A DNA stretch of 64,000 nt, taken from assembly GCA_964429795.1 (NCBI GenBank), contig CAYSCW010000005.1, forward strand, positions 44,191-108,190, in the 5' to 3' direction. This document shows, in pieces, positions 51,377 to 60,829 of the stretch. Numbering within the stretch: the stretch's first letter is position 1; every line of letters starts with the position of its first letter. The translations under genes were made by a program, and so were the position numbers. Origin of the DNA: CAYSCW01 sp964429795. Its GTDB lineage: Bacteria; Acidobacteriota; Aminicenantia; Aminicenantales; Aminicenantaceae. The notes under the pieces were generated by a model. That model was not told the origin of the DNA. It searched no databases and saw only the letters and a program-made list of their open reading frames with translations.

Positions 51377-52620
51377 CTTACCAGGCCCTTCCTCAGGCTC
51401 TTCTTCAATAACTGGGAGCCTGCCGTTGAGAAGATGATGCCAACTATAAGCATCCCGGAGAGAACAGGAAAGAGTTCTTTGAGCGGGGTACCCAACAAAT
51501 TTTTATGGAATGATTGAAGTCCCCAGTAGTTTACGGTCAATTTAGAAAAATAAAGGATAAATTTGGGAAAATTTTCCACAGGGACCATGCTTCCCCCCAA
51601 CAAGGACATAACAATGATCACAGAAGAAAGGAGTGCTCCGGCCTGCCTTTCGGTCTTGACAAAAGAGTAAAGAAAAGAGATGAAACCGGCTATCAGAACA
51701 TTGAGACAGATAACAATGAGCAATACCGCAAAAAGATTTCCCCACCGTATGGAAAAAAGGACTCTTCCCAGCGCGACCAGGACAAGAGTGCAGATGGTTC
51801 CTATCAATGCAGAGGTCAGAATTTTACTCCAGATGAAATGAGACATTCTGAGCGGTGAGACACTCATCCGCAGCAGAGCTCCCGTCTCTTTTTCCCTGAG
51901 AATATCCTCAAAAACAGCGTTCCCGATAAAGAGGAGGAACATGATGGACATGGCAGGAAGAATGTAGCTGTAGACGGAGAGTTCAGACTCTTGTTTTTCT
52001 TCACTGGTTGTTGTCTGCTTGATTGATATAACGGGGGGAAGGGCGAATTTGGCCATCCCTTCGATCCTGTTTTTCATCTGAATGGAGAGGGAAGAGAGTT
52101 CTTTATCAGGCAGTTTCCCTCGCTCGATAAATCCCTTTACGGTCTCGAGCTCGCCCGAGAAGACCGAAAACAGAGAGGATAAAAGGAGAGTGGTGATATC
52201 ACAGACTTCTTCCACGATTTGAGGGAGGAATTGTTCTGCTGGATTCTTGAGGAGATGAATTTCTGCTGGCCTGCCGTTCCATACGTTTTCTTGGAAATTT
52301 TCAGGGATGACAAGAAGGGCTGAAGCCTTTCCCTTGTTGATGAGCTTGCGGCCTTTCTCCTCCTCCACCGGTTTGAGGTCGATCAATTCCTTGAGTTCTC
52401 CCTGCTCGAAAGAACTGAGGAAAAAATTGGAAAGAATGCTCTGGTCCTTGTCTACGGCAAGCACGGAAATGCGGGGCAGGACCTTTTCCTCTTCCTGGCC
52501 AAATATAAACCCGAAGATAAAGGTGAAGATGACCGGAATCAGAAGAAATCCGACGATCACCACAGGATTTCTCCATCTGCGGATAAAGTCTTTCCAGATC
52601 AGAAGCCAGATATTCTTCAC
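51373..52620 (-). CDS. ABC-2 type transporter permease (first subunit)
   Basis: 415 residues, same architecture as its neighbour: N-terminal helix (VVIVGFLLIPVIFTFIFGFIFG), a large extracytoplasmic domain and a five-helix C-terminal ABC-2 core (PAMSIMFLLFIGNAVFEDILREKETG, VIVMSLLGGSMVP). The EKETGALLRMS cytosolic loop is the typical coupling region. It overlaps both neighbours by 4 bases (ATPase upstream, second permease downstream), so the three genes are one translationally coupled operon. Confidence 0.9.
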   Translation of the reverse strand: MKNIWLLIWKDFIRRWRNPVVIVGFLLIPVIFTFIFGFIFGQEEEKVLPRISVLAVDKDQSILSNFFLSSFEQGELKELIDLKPVEEEKGRKLINKGKASALLVIPENFQENVWNGRPAEIHLLKNPAEQFLPQIVEEVCDITTLLLSSLFSVFSGELETVKGFIERGKLPDKELSSLSIQMKNRIEGMAKFALPPVISIKQTTTSEEKQESELSVYSYILPAMSIMFLLFIGNAVFEDILREKETGALLRMSVSPLRMSHFIWSKILTSALIGTICTLVLVALGRVLFSIRWGNLFAVLLIVICLNVLIAGFISFLYSFVKTERQAGALLSSVIIVMSLLGGSMVPVENFPKFILYFSKLTVNYWGLQSFHKNLLGTPLKELFPVLSGMLIVGIIFSTAGSQLLKKSLRKGLVR

Positions 52621-53543
52621 TCCCGCAGTTCCTTTCCCGTCAGCTTGAGGAAGACGCTTTCCAGGTTAGGCTGTTTGATGGAGACGTCTTCGATGGATAT
52701 GCTCTCTTTAAAGAATTGCTCCAGGATGAGGGGTATCTTCTTCGATGCTTCAAGAGAAAGAATAACTTTGCCATCCTTCAGAGAGATAACGGTTGCATCC
52801 TCGAAGGAAGCAAGAATCTCTCGTGCCTGCTCGGCACTGAAATGTCCACTGATCAGAGCAATATCCTTTTCCCCTACGATTCTTATCAATTCCTCTAAGG
52901 TTCCCAGAGCCAGAATCTTTCCCTGATCCATGATGGCTATTCTATGGCAGAGTTCTTCAGCCTCCTGCAGATTATGGGTTGTGTAAAGAACCGTTGTCCC
53001 GAGAGTAGAAGCTTCTTTTATAATCTCATAGATGTTGAGCCTGGTCTGGACATCAATTCCCAGGGTGGGCTCATCCAGAAGAAGAAGTTTCGGCTGGTGG
53101 ATCAGTCCTATAATAAGATTTATACGCCTTTTCATTCCTCCGGAATATTTTTTTAAAGGTTCGTTCTCACGGCCCATAAGGCCTGTCTTTTCAAGATAGT
53201 GACGAATCCGCTCATTCAGTACCTTTTTACTCAGTCCATTAAGCTTTCCCCAGAAAATCAGATTCTCCTTTGCTGTCAGGTCCTCATAGAAGGCCATTTC
53301 CTGGGGGACAACTCCCATCATCTTTTTGATCTCGTGAAGATGGGTTTCCAGATCGAAGGAATCGATGACGATGCGTCCGCCGTCAGGTTTGAGGAGACCT
53401 GCGATCATGGAGATAGTGGTCGTTTTGCCGGCTCCGTTCGGGCCCAGGAATCCGAATATTTCTCCTTTTCTGACCTCGAGCGAAATGTCGTCGACTGCTT
53501 TCAGCGAATCGAAGGATTTGGAGAGGTGAGATATCTTAAGCAT
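52617..53543 (-). CDS. ABC transporter ATPase
   Basis: 308 residues from the ATG at 53543, chosen for AAGGAG six bases upstream; the frame is open to 53579. Walker A is GPNGAGKT at 34-41, then VVPQEMAFYEDLTAKENL (Q loop), signature YSGGMKRR, Walker B LLLLDEP, and the switch His in YTTHNLQEAEELCHR. The C-terminal extension of about 80 residues (LISGHFSAEQAREIL, NLESVFLKLTGKEL) is typical of CcmA/YadG-like exporters. First gene of the exporter operon, divergent from the aldo/keto reductase at 53646. Confidence 0.95.
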   Translation of the reverse strand: MLKISHLSKSFDSLKAVDDISLEVRKGEIFGFLGPNGAGKTTTISMIAGLLKPDGGRIVIDSFDLETHLHEIKKMMGVVPQEMAFYEDLTAKENLIFWGKLNGLSKKVLNERIRHYLEKTGLMGRENEPLKKYSGGMKRRINLIIGLIHQPKLLLLDEPTLGIDVQTRLNIYEIIKEASTLGTTVLYTTHNLQEAEELCHRIAIMDQGKILALGTLEELIRIVGEKDIALISGHFSAEQAREILASFEDATVISLKDGKVILSLEASKKIPLILEQFFKESISIEDVSIKQPNLESVFLKLTGKELRE

Positions 53544-53645
53544 TTGCTTCTCCTTTTTGGGCCTGGACAAGCATAGCATATTTCTTTTTTGAATAAAATT
53601 TTTATAATATAGGGAATAACATCTCTCTTTTAAAGGAGGATATGG

Positions 53646-54638
53646 ATGGACTACCGATTTTTAGGATCGTCAGGATTGAAAATCTCCACCCTTTCTTTTG
53701 GATCCTGGGTGACTTTTGCCGACCAGATCGGCGAAGATGTAGCCTTCGAATGCATGAAGGTTGCCTATAGTACCGGGGTCAACTTCTTCGATAATGCCGA
53801 GGCCTATGCACATGGCCGGGCAGAGGTCATGATGGGAAATATCATAAAAAAGGCGGGTTGGAAACGCTCCGACCTGGTCATATCCACCAAGATTTTCTGG
53901 GGAGGAAGCGGACCCAATGACAGCGGTCTTTCCCGAAAACATATTATCGAAGGAACAGAAGCCTCCCTTCGCCGCCTGCAGATGGATTATGTGGATCTTA
54001 TCTTCTGTCATCGTCCTGATCCGGATACACCTATTGAAGAGACGGTGCGGGCCATGACCTACATCGTTAACAAGGGACAGGCTCTCTATTGGGGAACGAG
54101 CGAATGGAGTGCCCAGCAGATTACCTCTGCTTACCATATCGCCCGCCAGCAACATCTCATCCCCCCGACAATGGAGCAGCCTCAGTACAACATGTTCCAC
54201 CGGGAGAGGGTGGAGAAGGAATATGCCTCGCTCTATGCTGAATTTGGTCTAGGAACAACGATATACAGCCCCCTGGCCAGCGGGCTGATGACGGGGAAAT
54301 ATAACGAGGGCATACCTAAAGGGACACGGGCCTCTTTACGCGGCTATAAATGGCTCCGTGAGCGTTTCGTCGGTGAAGAAGCAGAACGCAAGATAGAAAA
54401 AGTCCGAAAACTCACTTCCATCGCCTCAGAACTCGTAATCAGCACGGCTCAACTGGCCATCGCCTGGTGTCTGAAGAATCCACATGTCAGCACCGTTATA
54501 ACCGGCGCTTCCAGACCAGAGCAGGTGAAAGAAAACATGAAAGCCCTGGATGCAGTTCCGATGCTGACTGATGAAGTCATGGAAAGAATTGAGGAAGTTT
54601 TAGCCAACAAACCCGAACCAGAACCCAACTTTCGATAG
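53646..54638 (+). CDS. Aldo/keto reductase (KCNAB/YghZ-like)
   Basis: 330-residue NADPH-dependent TIM-barrel oxidoreductase with AAAGGAGG at 53633-53640. The catalytic tetrad is Asp49, Tyr54 (NAEAYAHGRAE), Lys82 (VISTKIFW) and His122 (IFCHRPD). The cofactor end VSTVITGASRPEQVKENMKALD is intact. The GPNDSGLSRKHI and TSEWSAQQI segments place it with the voltage-gated-potassium-channel beta-subunit-like group (AKR6/AKR14). No signal, so cytosolic. An aldehyde reductase role is likely. A TATAAT at 53603-53608 lacks a good -35. It converges on the second aldo/keto reductase gene. Confidence 0.93.
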   Translation: MDYRFLGSSGLKISTLSFGSWVTFADQIGEDVAFECMKVAYSTGVNFFDNAEAYAHGRAEVMMGNIIKKAGWKRSDLVISTKIFWGGSGPNDSGLSRKHIIEGTEASLRRLQMDYVDLIFCHRPDPDTPIEETVRAMTYIVNKGQALYWGTSEWSAQQITSAYHIARQQHLIPPTMEQPQYNMFHRERVEKEYASLYAEFGLGTTIYSPLASGLMTGKYNEGIPKGTRASLRGYKWLRERFVGEEAERKIEKVRKLTSIASELVISTAQLAIAWCLKNPHVSTVITGASRPEQVKENMKALDAVPMLTDEVMERIEEVLANKPEPEPNFR

Positions 54639-54682
54639 ATTCATAAAAAGTCTTCTGACCGGGTCCTATGAAACTGTAGTAT

Positions 54683-56017
54683 TCAGGCCAGCGAAAGCTG
54701 ATTATGAGCGAGCAGAAGCATGCCCTGGATGGGGACGTTATAGGGGCAGGCTGCTTCGCAGTATCCTGAGCACTGGCTGCACACGTCGGCTCGGGCACCC
54801 GGAATCCTGGCATATTTCAGCATGGCCTCCTTCTCCCGCCCCTGGGCCATAAAATAATGGTTATAACGCATGATCGTGTTCACGGGCACTCCGTGGGGAC
54901 AGCGCGGCTCGCATACTCCGCACGCGTGGCGGCAATAGAGCTCGCCGCAGCCCTCTTTATAGGCAGCAAGCTTCTCTTTATCCCATTCGCTGAGCTTTGA
55001 TCCGGACAGGCTGAGGACTTGCTCCATTTGATCATAAGTCCCCAGAGAACAGCAGACCGTGTTGACGTTGGGGTTGTCCAGGACAAAACGGATAGCTGCC
55101 ATCCTGATTTCCTCCGGATTCTTGAGATCGTACTTCTTGATGAATTGCTCGGCCCTGTCGGCCTTGTCCTTGAACCGCTTCAATCCCTCCTTGTAGAGGG
55201 GATGTATTTCCTTCTTTTCCTTTTCAAGCTGTTCAATCCTTGCTTTGAGGCCATAATACTTGATCACCGGGGTGCTCTTCATCAAGGCGACTCCTATATT
55301 CTTCTCCTTGCACACTTCGAGCACTCGCTCTGATTGGTCCAGTCGAAGGAAGTTGTAGGCCATGAGGAAAACGTCAAAGCGTCCGTCATCAGCCGCTGCC
55401 AGGAGCACCTTGTCCATGGTCTGTTCAGGGTCTCTGAACCAGAATGAGCCGTGGTTGGAGACACCCACATAATGGATCCGCCCCTCACTCTTCATCTGCT
55501 CCATGACAGCGTGGAAATTCTCATGCTTCAAGTATTCCACCTTTTCGGGCATGTGCATCATCAGGCAATCGATGTATTCCGTGTTGAGCTCTTCAAGTGC
55601 CTTATGAACCCTTTTGATTAAACCTTCCTTTGTTGTATCCCCCTCTTCCATCAGCATCTTGGTGTTGATGAATAGCGACTTTCGGTCTCGTCCTTTGATC
55701 ACCTTGCTGAGGAGCCTGTGGGCTCCGGGATAGCTTTCCGCCGTATCGATATAGTTGACTCCCGCGTCCAGCATGGCAGCTATCAGCCCTTCGTCCTGGA
55801 TATAGCCGACCGCAAGATCCGAGACCTTGAATCCGGTGCGGCCGAGTATGCGGTAATCCTTAATCTTTATCTCAGGCTTGTCTTCTGTTTGCTTGTCTTC
55901 CTTGCCGGCCTCCTTTGTCTGAGGCCACCCGCTTTTGGCAGCCACACCAGCGCCGAGCATCCCGAAAGCAGATGTTCTCAAGAAATCTCTGCGGTTGAGA
56001 AATGGTTTTTTTCTCAT
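54683..56017 (-). CDS. Tat-exported aldo/keto reductase with ferredoxin-like C-terminus
   Basis: 444 residues from the ATG at 56017 (GGGAGG spaced correctly; the ATG six codons upstream overlaps that site). Twin-arginine signal NRRDFLRTSAFGMLGAG. The aldo/keto-reductase barrel follows (RILGRTGFKVSDLAVGY, DTAESYPGA with the Tyr, INTKML with the Lys, LMMHMPE with the His). A C-terminal domain has two cysteine clusters, CRHACGVCEPRCPHGVP and CSQCSGYCEAACPYNVP, the pattern of two 4Fe-4S clusters. This fusion is widespread in anaerobes and suggests electron exchange with a periplasmic or membrane partner. The substrate is unknown. Confidence 0.92.
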   Translation of the reverse strand: MRKKPFLNRRDFLRTSAFGMLGAGVAAKSGWPQTKEAGKEDKQTEDKPEIKIKDYRILGRTGFKVSDLAVGYIQDEGLIAAMLDAGVNYIDTAESYPGAHRLLSKVIKGRDRKSLFINTKMLMEEGDTTKEGLIKRVHKALEELNTEYIDCLMMHMPEKVEYLKHENFHAVMEQMKSEGRIHYVGVSNHGSFWFRDPEQTMDKVLLAAADDGRFDVFLMAYNFLRLDQSERVLEVCKEKNIGVALMKSTPVIKYYGLKARIEQLEKEKKEIHPLYKEGLKRFKDKADRAEQFIKKYDLKNPEEIRMAAIRFVLDNPNVNTVCCSLGTYDQMEQVLSLSGSKLSEWDKEKLAAYKEGCGELYCRHACGVCEPRCPHGVPVNTIMRYNHYFMAQGREKEAMLKYARIPGARADVCSQCSGYCEAACPYNVPIQGMLLLAHNQLSLA

Positions 56018-56412
56018 ATTACCTCCCTTGAACATAATTTATCTCTCATATTATTCTTACGGCCATGACTGAATATGGTTTTGGATTAATTCGATAATCA
56101 ATACTATCAAGATTCTCTCTGTTGGACACCACAGGATATTTTGCTGGTGAATGAATGTCAATAGTGGATGAGATGCATACATAAAGCGGCTATGCAGAGT
56201 AAAGACTGCCATCTCTTGACATGTTTCTGCTGATAGGATACCTTCCCACTGGCAGCTAAACTATAGAGCCAAATTGGCCAAGGATTTAGTGGTTACTCTC
56301 TGATCAGAGATAATTGAAATTGCATTTTATTGTGTATACAATGGCTTTCATTTGAACGACTAATTCAGACCTCAACAACACATCCCTGAGGAAGCACCTG
56401 ATGACGATAGAT
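56018..56412. other. Intergenic region without a recognised gene
   Basis: About 395 AT-rich bases between two minus-strand genes. It holds one good plus-strand promoter-like sequence (56314-56342, listed separately) with no gene behind it, and several in-frame stops in all readings. I saw no tRNA or coding relic. Confidence 0.4.
56314..56342 (+). promoter_or_regulatory. Orphan promoter-like sequence
   Basis: TTGAAA (56314-56319), exactly 17 bases, TACAAT (56337-56342). It faces the 3' end of the minus-strand serine hydrolase gene, so any transcript would be antisense to it or a small RNA. Chance occurrence in AT-rich DNA is possible. Confidence 0.3.
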
Positions 56413-58332
56413 CTACCTCTTCTTTATGAAGAGTGATCCGTACACGTGATCTAGATTCTCAGACATCAGCCAGAAGTCGCGGATTTCTCCATCTTTGTAT
56501 CTATGAAAGATAAGGAAACCTTGGTCGCAGTAAAAGAGGTCAGTCTTCAATGGGGTGAGTTCTACATCACCGATCCCGAGGAAGTCTCTGGCAACGAGGC
56601 GATGACTGGTCAAAATCACGTCGTATGTCTTCTGCAATTCGGTAGAGAAGTATTCGCCCTGGTAATCACTCGGTTTTGAATCTGGTGTGGCATCAGCGGA
56701 CCATCGCAATGCCACTTCTATCTGGAATCCTCTCCGGATGAGCTGGTAGCGGTTTGTGTCTTGCGTATTTGTGAAGAATCGCTTCATCGAAGCATAGCGG
56801 TGGCCTGCGGTTAGCTCCGATGGTTTCAAGAACAAAAAATATTGAGGGAACCATCCGTTTCTATCAAAGAAAGTATCTTCGTACAGAGGAATCAGTTCTC
56901 CACCGCGCACTTCGATACGACCATGGTATGATGACTTGTAACCACGGTAATGGAGATTGCCGTTTTTGACGAAAACATGAATGATGTCGTTACTATTCAC
57001 CCTGAAGATACCCTCATACATGTTCAGACGCTTAATAGGGGGCTTTGTTAGCATCTTTGACTCAGGCGCTAATGGACCCAGCGGTATGTGAGTCTTGAGC
57101 GGTATGCCCAACTCCTCACAGAGGATGTCCTGGAGAAAGGAGTACAGCTGCTCATTCATGGTGCGATCGTTATGGGTGTTGCTAAGCACTATATAGGTGG
57201 CGTCGTGATCCACAAGCCTGGTCAATCGGGACTGGAATCCGTAGTTGCCTCCTGCTCCGATTCCATAGACTCGAAGGATATCTTCTCCCTTGTTGTATGG
57301 GATCTGTGCAAGAGTTGCCAGCATCGTTCTTACAAGCCAATCATTGATCCGATACTGTTCTTTAAAGAGCAACTGCCAGGTCTTTAGTGAGAGGACTGAG
57401 CCGCTTTTGGGAGACAGTATCCTCTGAAAGCGAAACAGATCGCCCGTGGTGCTGATCATGTCCCCTGCACCTAAGTTGTTGGAGTGCTCTTCCTTTAAGT
57501 CCATTACATACCCACACAAACCCCTCTTGTAACCAATAGCCAGGTTCTTGTGGACTGTGAGGTTGTTATCCACATGGGTGTTTTTCATCCCCAACGGCCT
57601 GAATATGTGTTCGTTTAGTAACTCGGAAAAGGACTTGCCGCTTACGGTCTCCATGATGATGGTAAGTAGCCAATAGCCTGGAGACGAGTAGGTCGTCCCT
57701 TTCCCGGGTTCATGAGCCAGGTCTTTATCCCAGAAGAGCTCAAGAAGTTCTCTGGGCGTGTGATAGATCCGATCGTGGAAACCAATGAAATTGGGAATCC
57801 CCCCAATATGGTGGCGGATTCCAGATTGGTGGAGGAGGAGGTGGCGAATCGTGATCTTACTTGCTTTGTCTTTGGGAAAGTACGGCAAATACTTATCGAT
57901 GGTCTCATCCAGTTTGATCAGTCCCATCTCCACCAATTTGAAGGCCAACACGGTCGTAAAATCCTTTGTGACCGATGCGAGCTCATACTTGGTCTTTGAA
58001 GTATTGGGAATGTTGAAGCTTCTATTCGCCATACCGTAGCCCTTATTCATCAAAATCTTATCACCAATTGCCAAAAGAATCGTACCATTGAACTCGTCTG
58101 GGAGATTGGCAACAAAGCGATCAACCCTCTCTACAATACTCAGTTTCTGTTTAGGTGGTTGCACAGATACAGGCAATGTGGATGCAAAATGAATTCTTTT
58201 TCCATCAAAGGTAAAGCTGGTACAGGCAAATGGGAGCGTGCGGGAATTTTGAAGGGGATGGATATTCTGTGAATTATTTATTGGAACCAAAAAGAATAAT
58301 ATCAAAAATATTGAATATAACAATTTCTTCAC
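56413..58332 (-). CDS. Secreted serine hydrolase of the beta-lactamase class C family
   Basis: 639 residues, GTG start with GAGGAG eight bases upstream, signal peptide (LLYSIFLILFFLVPINN). The beta-lactamase/transpeptidase-like domain lies at about 65-410. Its nucleophile is the Ser of SxxK in ELASVTKDFTTV, with a YSSPGYW motif in the YxN position and an HLLLHQSGI loop. A C-terminal region of about 220 residues is mostly beta (YEGIFRVNSNDIIHVFVKNGNLHY), like the lipocalin-type tails of penicillin-binding esterases and D-aminopeptidases. Candidate activities are D-amino-acid peptidase or esterase. True beta-lactamase activity is unlikely. Confidence 0.88.
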   Translation of the reverse strand: MKKLLYSIFLILFFLVPINNSQNIHPLQNSRTLPFACTSFTFDGKRIHFASTLPVSVQPPKQKLSIVERVDRFVANLPDEFNGTILLAIGDKILMNKGYGMANRSFNIPNTSKTKYELASVTKDFTTVLAFKLVEMGLIKLDETIDKYLPYFPKDKASKITIRHLLLHQSGIRHHIGGIPNFIGFHDRIYHTPRELLELFWDKDLAHEPGKGTTYSSPGYWLLTIIMETVSGKSFSELLNEHIFRPLGMKNTHVDNNLTVHKNLAIGYKRGLCGYVMDLKEEHSNNLGAGDMISTTGDLFRFQRILSPKSGSVLSLKTWQLLFKEQYRINDWLVRTMLATLAQIPYNKGEDILRVYGIGAGGNYGFQSRLTRLVDHDATYIVLSNTHNDRTMNEQLYSFLQDILCEELGIPLKTHIPLGPLAPESKMLTKPPIKRLNMYEGIFRVNSNDIIHVFVKNGNLHYRGYKSSYHGRIEVRGGELIPLYEDTFFDRNGWFPQYFLFLKPSELTAGHRYASMKRFFTNTQDTNRYQLIRRGFQIEVALRWSADATPDSKPSDYQGEYFSTELQKTYDVILTSHRLVARDFLGIGDVELTPLKTDLFYCDQGFLIFHRYKDGEIRDFWLMSENLDHVYGSLFIKKR

Positions 58333-58694
58333 ATTAATTTCTCCTCACATTAATTGTTGTTTATAATCCTCAATTCCCTATTTTTAAGAGCAAAAAATGC
58401 GCCAACATGCCCTCTCAGGAATTTCGAATATTATTTATCACTGAATGTCCATTCTCGAACAACTAATGTACCCATCTGAACAAAAATAAATATTCCCCAT
58501 ATCAACTTCGTGAAAGAGAAAAGTCTGGATTTTGTCGATGTGCAATCCAATCTTAGACTGTTGTTTTGTATATTGAAGCACTTCCAAAGCATTTTAGGAT
58601 TCAATGTGTCACCATTTTCTTTAACATTCACTGCTTTTATCTAAAAATCTAATGATCAGAGATACCTGTCCATCTGATCGTATTGAAAAGCAAC
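58333..58694. other. Spacer between the serine hydrolase and the IS1380 transposase
   Basis: 362 AT-rich bases that probably include the left end of the IS1380 element. A minus-strand open frame of 66 codons (58431-58631) has no ribosome site and no recognisable motif, so I do not call it. I could not find terminal inverted repeats by eye. Confidence 0.35.
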
Positions 58695-60032
58695 TCATTG
58701 TAGTGAACAGCATCGTAATCGACTGATCCTGTATAGTATCTCAGCAAATACTTCCTTACTTATGGCAACCTCTGCCATTTGGAAAATAACATAACGGCTG
58801 TGTCTTAGAACCTTGGCTCCGATCTTTATGAGTTTCACAAGCAGAGTCCGAAGCGACCAGTGCTTGATATTACCCGGAAGAACCAAGCGCCGCAGAAAGT
58901 TACCTAGATTATAAGCCAGAACAAACAAACCTAGCCTTACCTGATTCGAGAGGAAATGTTTGCATGAAAGCCGCGTCCAGTTGAGAGCATACTTGCCTTC
59001 CTTAATCCACTGCTCAGCAATGCCACGCCCATTGTAGAATCGAACAACACCCTCTGCCTTGGCACTCATATTGGTTATGATAAAACCTACTCTCGGGAAT
59101 AAATCTCCACTGTAAAACTCAACCTTCGCCACCACACGCCGCCTCTTATGCCAAGTAGCCGCCCGGTACTTGAAATCATGAAACCACACAACCGGTTTTC
59201 TCGAAGGACGACCAACAGGACGGCTCAGCAGATGTTTAATCTCATCATACAAGACATCATTCGCCGGAAGGCGGATAGCATATAATAGACCTTTTTCTTC
59301 AAGGTATTCATAAATCTCAGGCTTTACAAATGCAGCATCCCCACGAAAGTACTTCTTGACTTTCTTGCTTTCATACCGTTGTACGATCGGTTCCAGCAGT
59401 TCTTTCCAGCGATCAGCACTGTGGACATTGCCTGGACGCAGCATCGCCCCCTCACAGTCGCCATACTGATTGAAGCAAAACAGAGAATGATAGCAATTGC
59501 ATCTGAAATGACCGTTGTATGCAGAACCTTCCTGCTCTCCATGTACCGGACTCTCTGAGCTGTCCATATCTAAAATGATTCGATGATGGGGTGTTTTCTC
59601 CATCGCTTTATTAACCCATCTTCCGTTAATTTCAGACAAACCTTCAAGGTTTTTCTTCAGGGGAAGAATCTCTGTCTCGAAACGCCCGATTGTATTGATA
59701 CTGGCAGCATTCTTCTTCTTTCCTGTCACTGCTCTCATGACCGGATCTACTGATAGACGCTGAGCATCGTTGACATCTTCATATCCTGCCAGGCGGCTGT
59801 ATACAGACTGGCGCAAGAGGTTTGTCATATCATGCTGAATATTGCGCCCGGTTCGTTTATCGCTTATTACAGTAGAAGCTGAATTAAATAATCCTAAAGC
59901 CTCATCAAGCTCGCGGTAAGCAAGAAGGCCACCATCAGATGTCAATCTTGCTCCATGAAATTCAAGCTTGATTTTTCTGTTAAAACGAATGTTTAATCTT
60001 TCACCCATTGTGTGTTTCGTTTTTTGTGCCAT
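58695..60032 (-). CDS. IS1380-family transposase
   Basis: DDE transposase of 445 residues, typical for IS1380 (IS4 superfamily). The start RFNRKIKLEFHGARLTSDGGLLAYRELDEALG is the family signature. The catalytic Asp residues are in RIILDMDSSES and YFRGDAAFVKPEIYEYL, and the distal Glu is in the AEQWIKEGKYALNW segment. The Met at 60032 is preferred because AGAGG is correctly spaced from it; an ATG two codons earlier lies too near that site. The frame is intact, so the element may be active. It sits directly upstream of the DUF1614 gene, in divergent orientation. Confidence 0.93.
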   Translation of the reverse strand: MAQKTKHTMGERLNIRFNRKIKLEFHGARLTSDGGLLAYRELDEALGLFNSASTVISDKRTGRNIQHDMTNLLRQSVYSRLAGYEDVNDAQRLSVDPVMRAVTGKKKNAASINTIGRFETEILPLKKNLEGLSEINGRWVNKAMEKTPHHRIILDMDSSESPVHGEQEGSAYNGHFRCNCYHSLFCFNQYGDCEGAMLRPGNVHSADRWKELLEPIVQRYESKKVKKYFRGDAAFVKPEIYEYLEEKGLLYAIRLPANDVLYDEIKHLLSRPVGRPSRKPVVWFHDFKYRAATWHKRRRVVAKVEFYSGDLFPRVGFIITNMSAKAEGVVRFYNGRGIAEQWIKEGKYALNWTRLSCKHFLSNQVRLGLFVLAYNLGNFLRRLVLPGNIKHWSLRTLLVKLIKIGAKVLRHSRYVIFQMAEVAISKEVFAEILYRISRLRCCSLQ

Positions 60033-60053
60033 TATCATCCTCTATCTTTATAT

Positions 60054-60082
60054 ATAATAACAACGTAGGGTTATCTTGTTAA
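60054..60082 (-). promoter_or_regulatory. Promoter of the IS1380 transposase
   Basis: On the minus strand TTAACA (60082-60077), 17 bases, TATTAT (60059-60054). The predicted start leaves a leader of only about 15 bases to the transposase start. Confidence 0.5.
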
Positions 60083-60118
60083 GCGATTCTTGTGTTTAAT
60101 ATGGGGAATATGGATTGA

Positions 60119-60811
60119 ATGTCACCGGGATGTCTTGCTATTTTCATCTTCTTCGGGCTTCTCATTCTTGTGCCCCTTTTCTTAACCCACGCCATGCTGA
60201 CAGCCCTTGCCCGGCTTGGATTATCTCCGGAGTTGGCATTTTTGGCTCTGATAGGTATTTTCCTGGGTGGTGCAATCAATCTTCCTGTCAAGCGTATCGA
60301 ACGGGAACAGGAACTGGAGTACAATCCCTTTCGCTTCTTCGGACTGCACCGATTGCTTCCGGGGGATTGGGCTTCGTCTTTTCGCCGTCAAGTCCGAAGC
60401 TACACGGTCATCGCTGTCAATGTCGGAGGATGCCTGATTCCTCTAACCATCGCCATCTATGAGATCTTCCGCGTGACAGGTCGAGGGGCCTATGAGCTCT
60501 TCATCCTCCTGGCTGTTACCGCCTTGAACATTGCTGTCTGTTATCGCCTCGCGCGTCCTATTCCCAACGTGGGCATCGGTATGCCGCCTCTTATCCCACC
60601 TCTTGTTGCCGCCCTGCCAACTCTTCTTTTTGTACCGGGCTTCGCCCCTCCGATAGCCTTCACAGCCGGTGTGCTGGGGCCGTTGATTGGAGCTGATCTC
60701 CTTCATCTCAAGGATATCAGCCGCCTCCAGACAGGGGTTGCCTCTATCGGAGGTGCCGGCACTTTTGATGGGATTGTCCTCTCCGGGATGATCGCTGCAC
60801 TTTTGGCTTGA
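60119..60811 (+). CDS. DUF1614 integral membrane protein
   Basis: 230 residues with about seven hydrophobic segments. The pattern LTHAMLTALARLGLSPELAFLALIGIFLGGAINLPVKRI at the start and GVLGPLIGADLLHLKDI...ASIGGAGTFDGIVLSG at the end is the DUF1614 signature. The conserved polar residues within the last two segments (GADLLHL, GAGTFDG) suggest a transport or catalytic site, but no function is established. There is no clear ribosome site at the ATG, and the IS1380 element lies about 40-60 bases upstream, so the natural promoter may have been displaced. Confidence 0.85.
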   Translation: MSPGCLAIFIFFGLLILVPLFLTHAMLTALARLGLSPELAFLALIGIFLGGAINLPVKRIEREQELEYNPFRFFGLHRLLPGDWASSFRRQVRSYTVIAVNVGGCLIPLTIAIYEIFRVTGRGAYELFILLAVTALNIAVCYRLARPIPNVGIGMPPLIPPLVAALPTLLFVPGFAPPIAFTAGVLGPLIGADLLHLKDISRLQTGVASIGGAGTFDGIVLSGMIAALLA

Positions 60812-60829
60812 GGCTTGCCTGATAACTCG

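Noticed and set aside
58431..58631. 66-codon minus-strand open frame
   Set aside because: No ribosome site, no family resemblance, and it lies where the IS1380 left end is expected.
58640..60110. Terminal inverted repeats of the IS1380 element
   Set aside because: Best pairing I could find by eye matched only about 10 of 18 bases, so the ends are left undefined.
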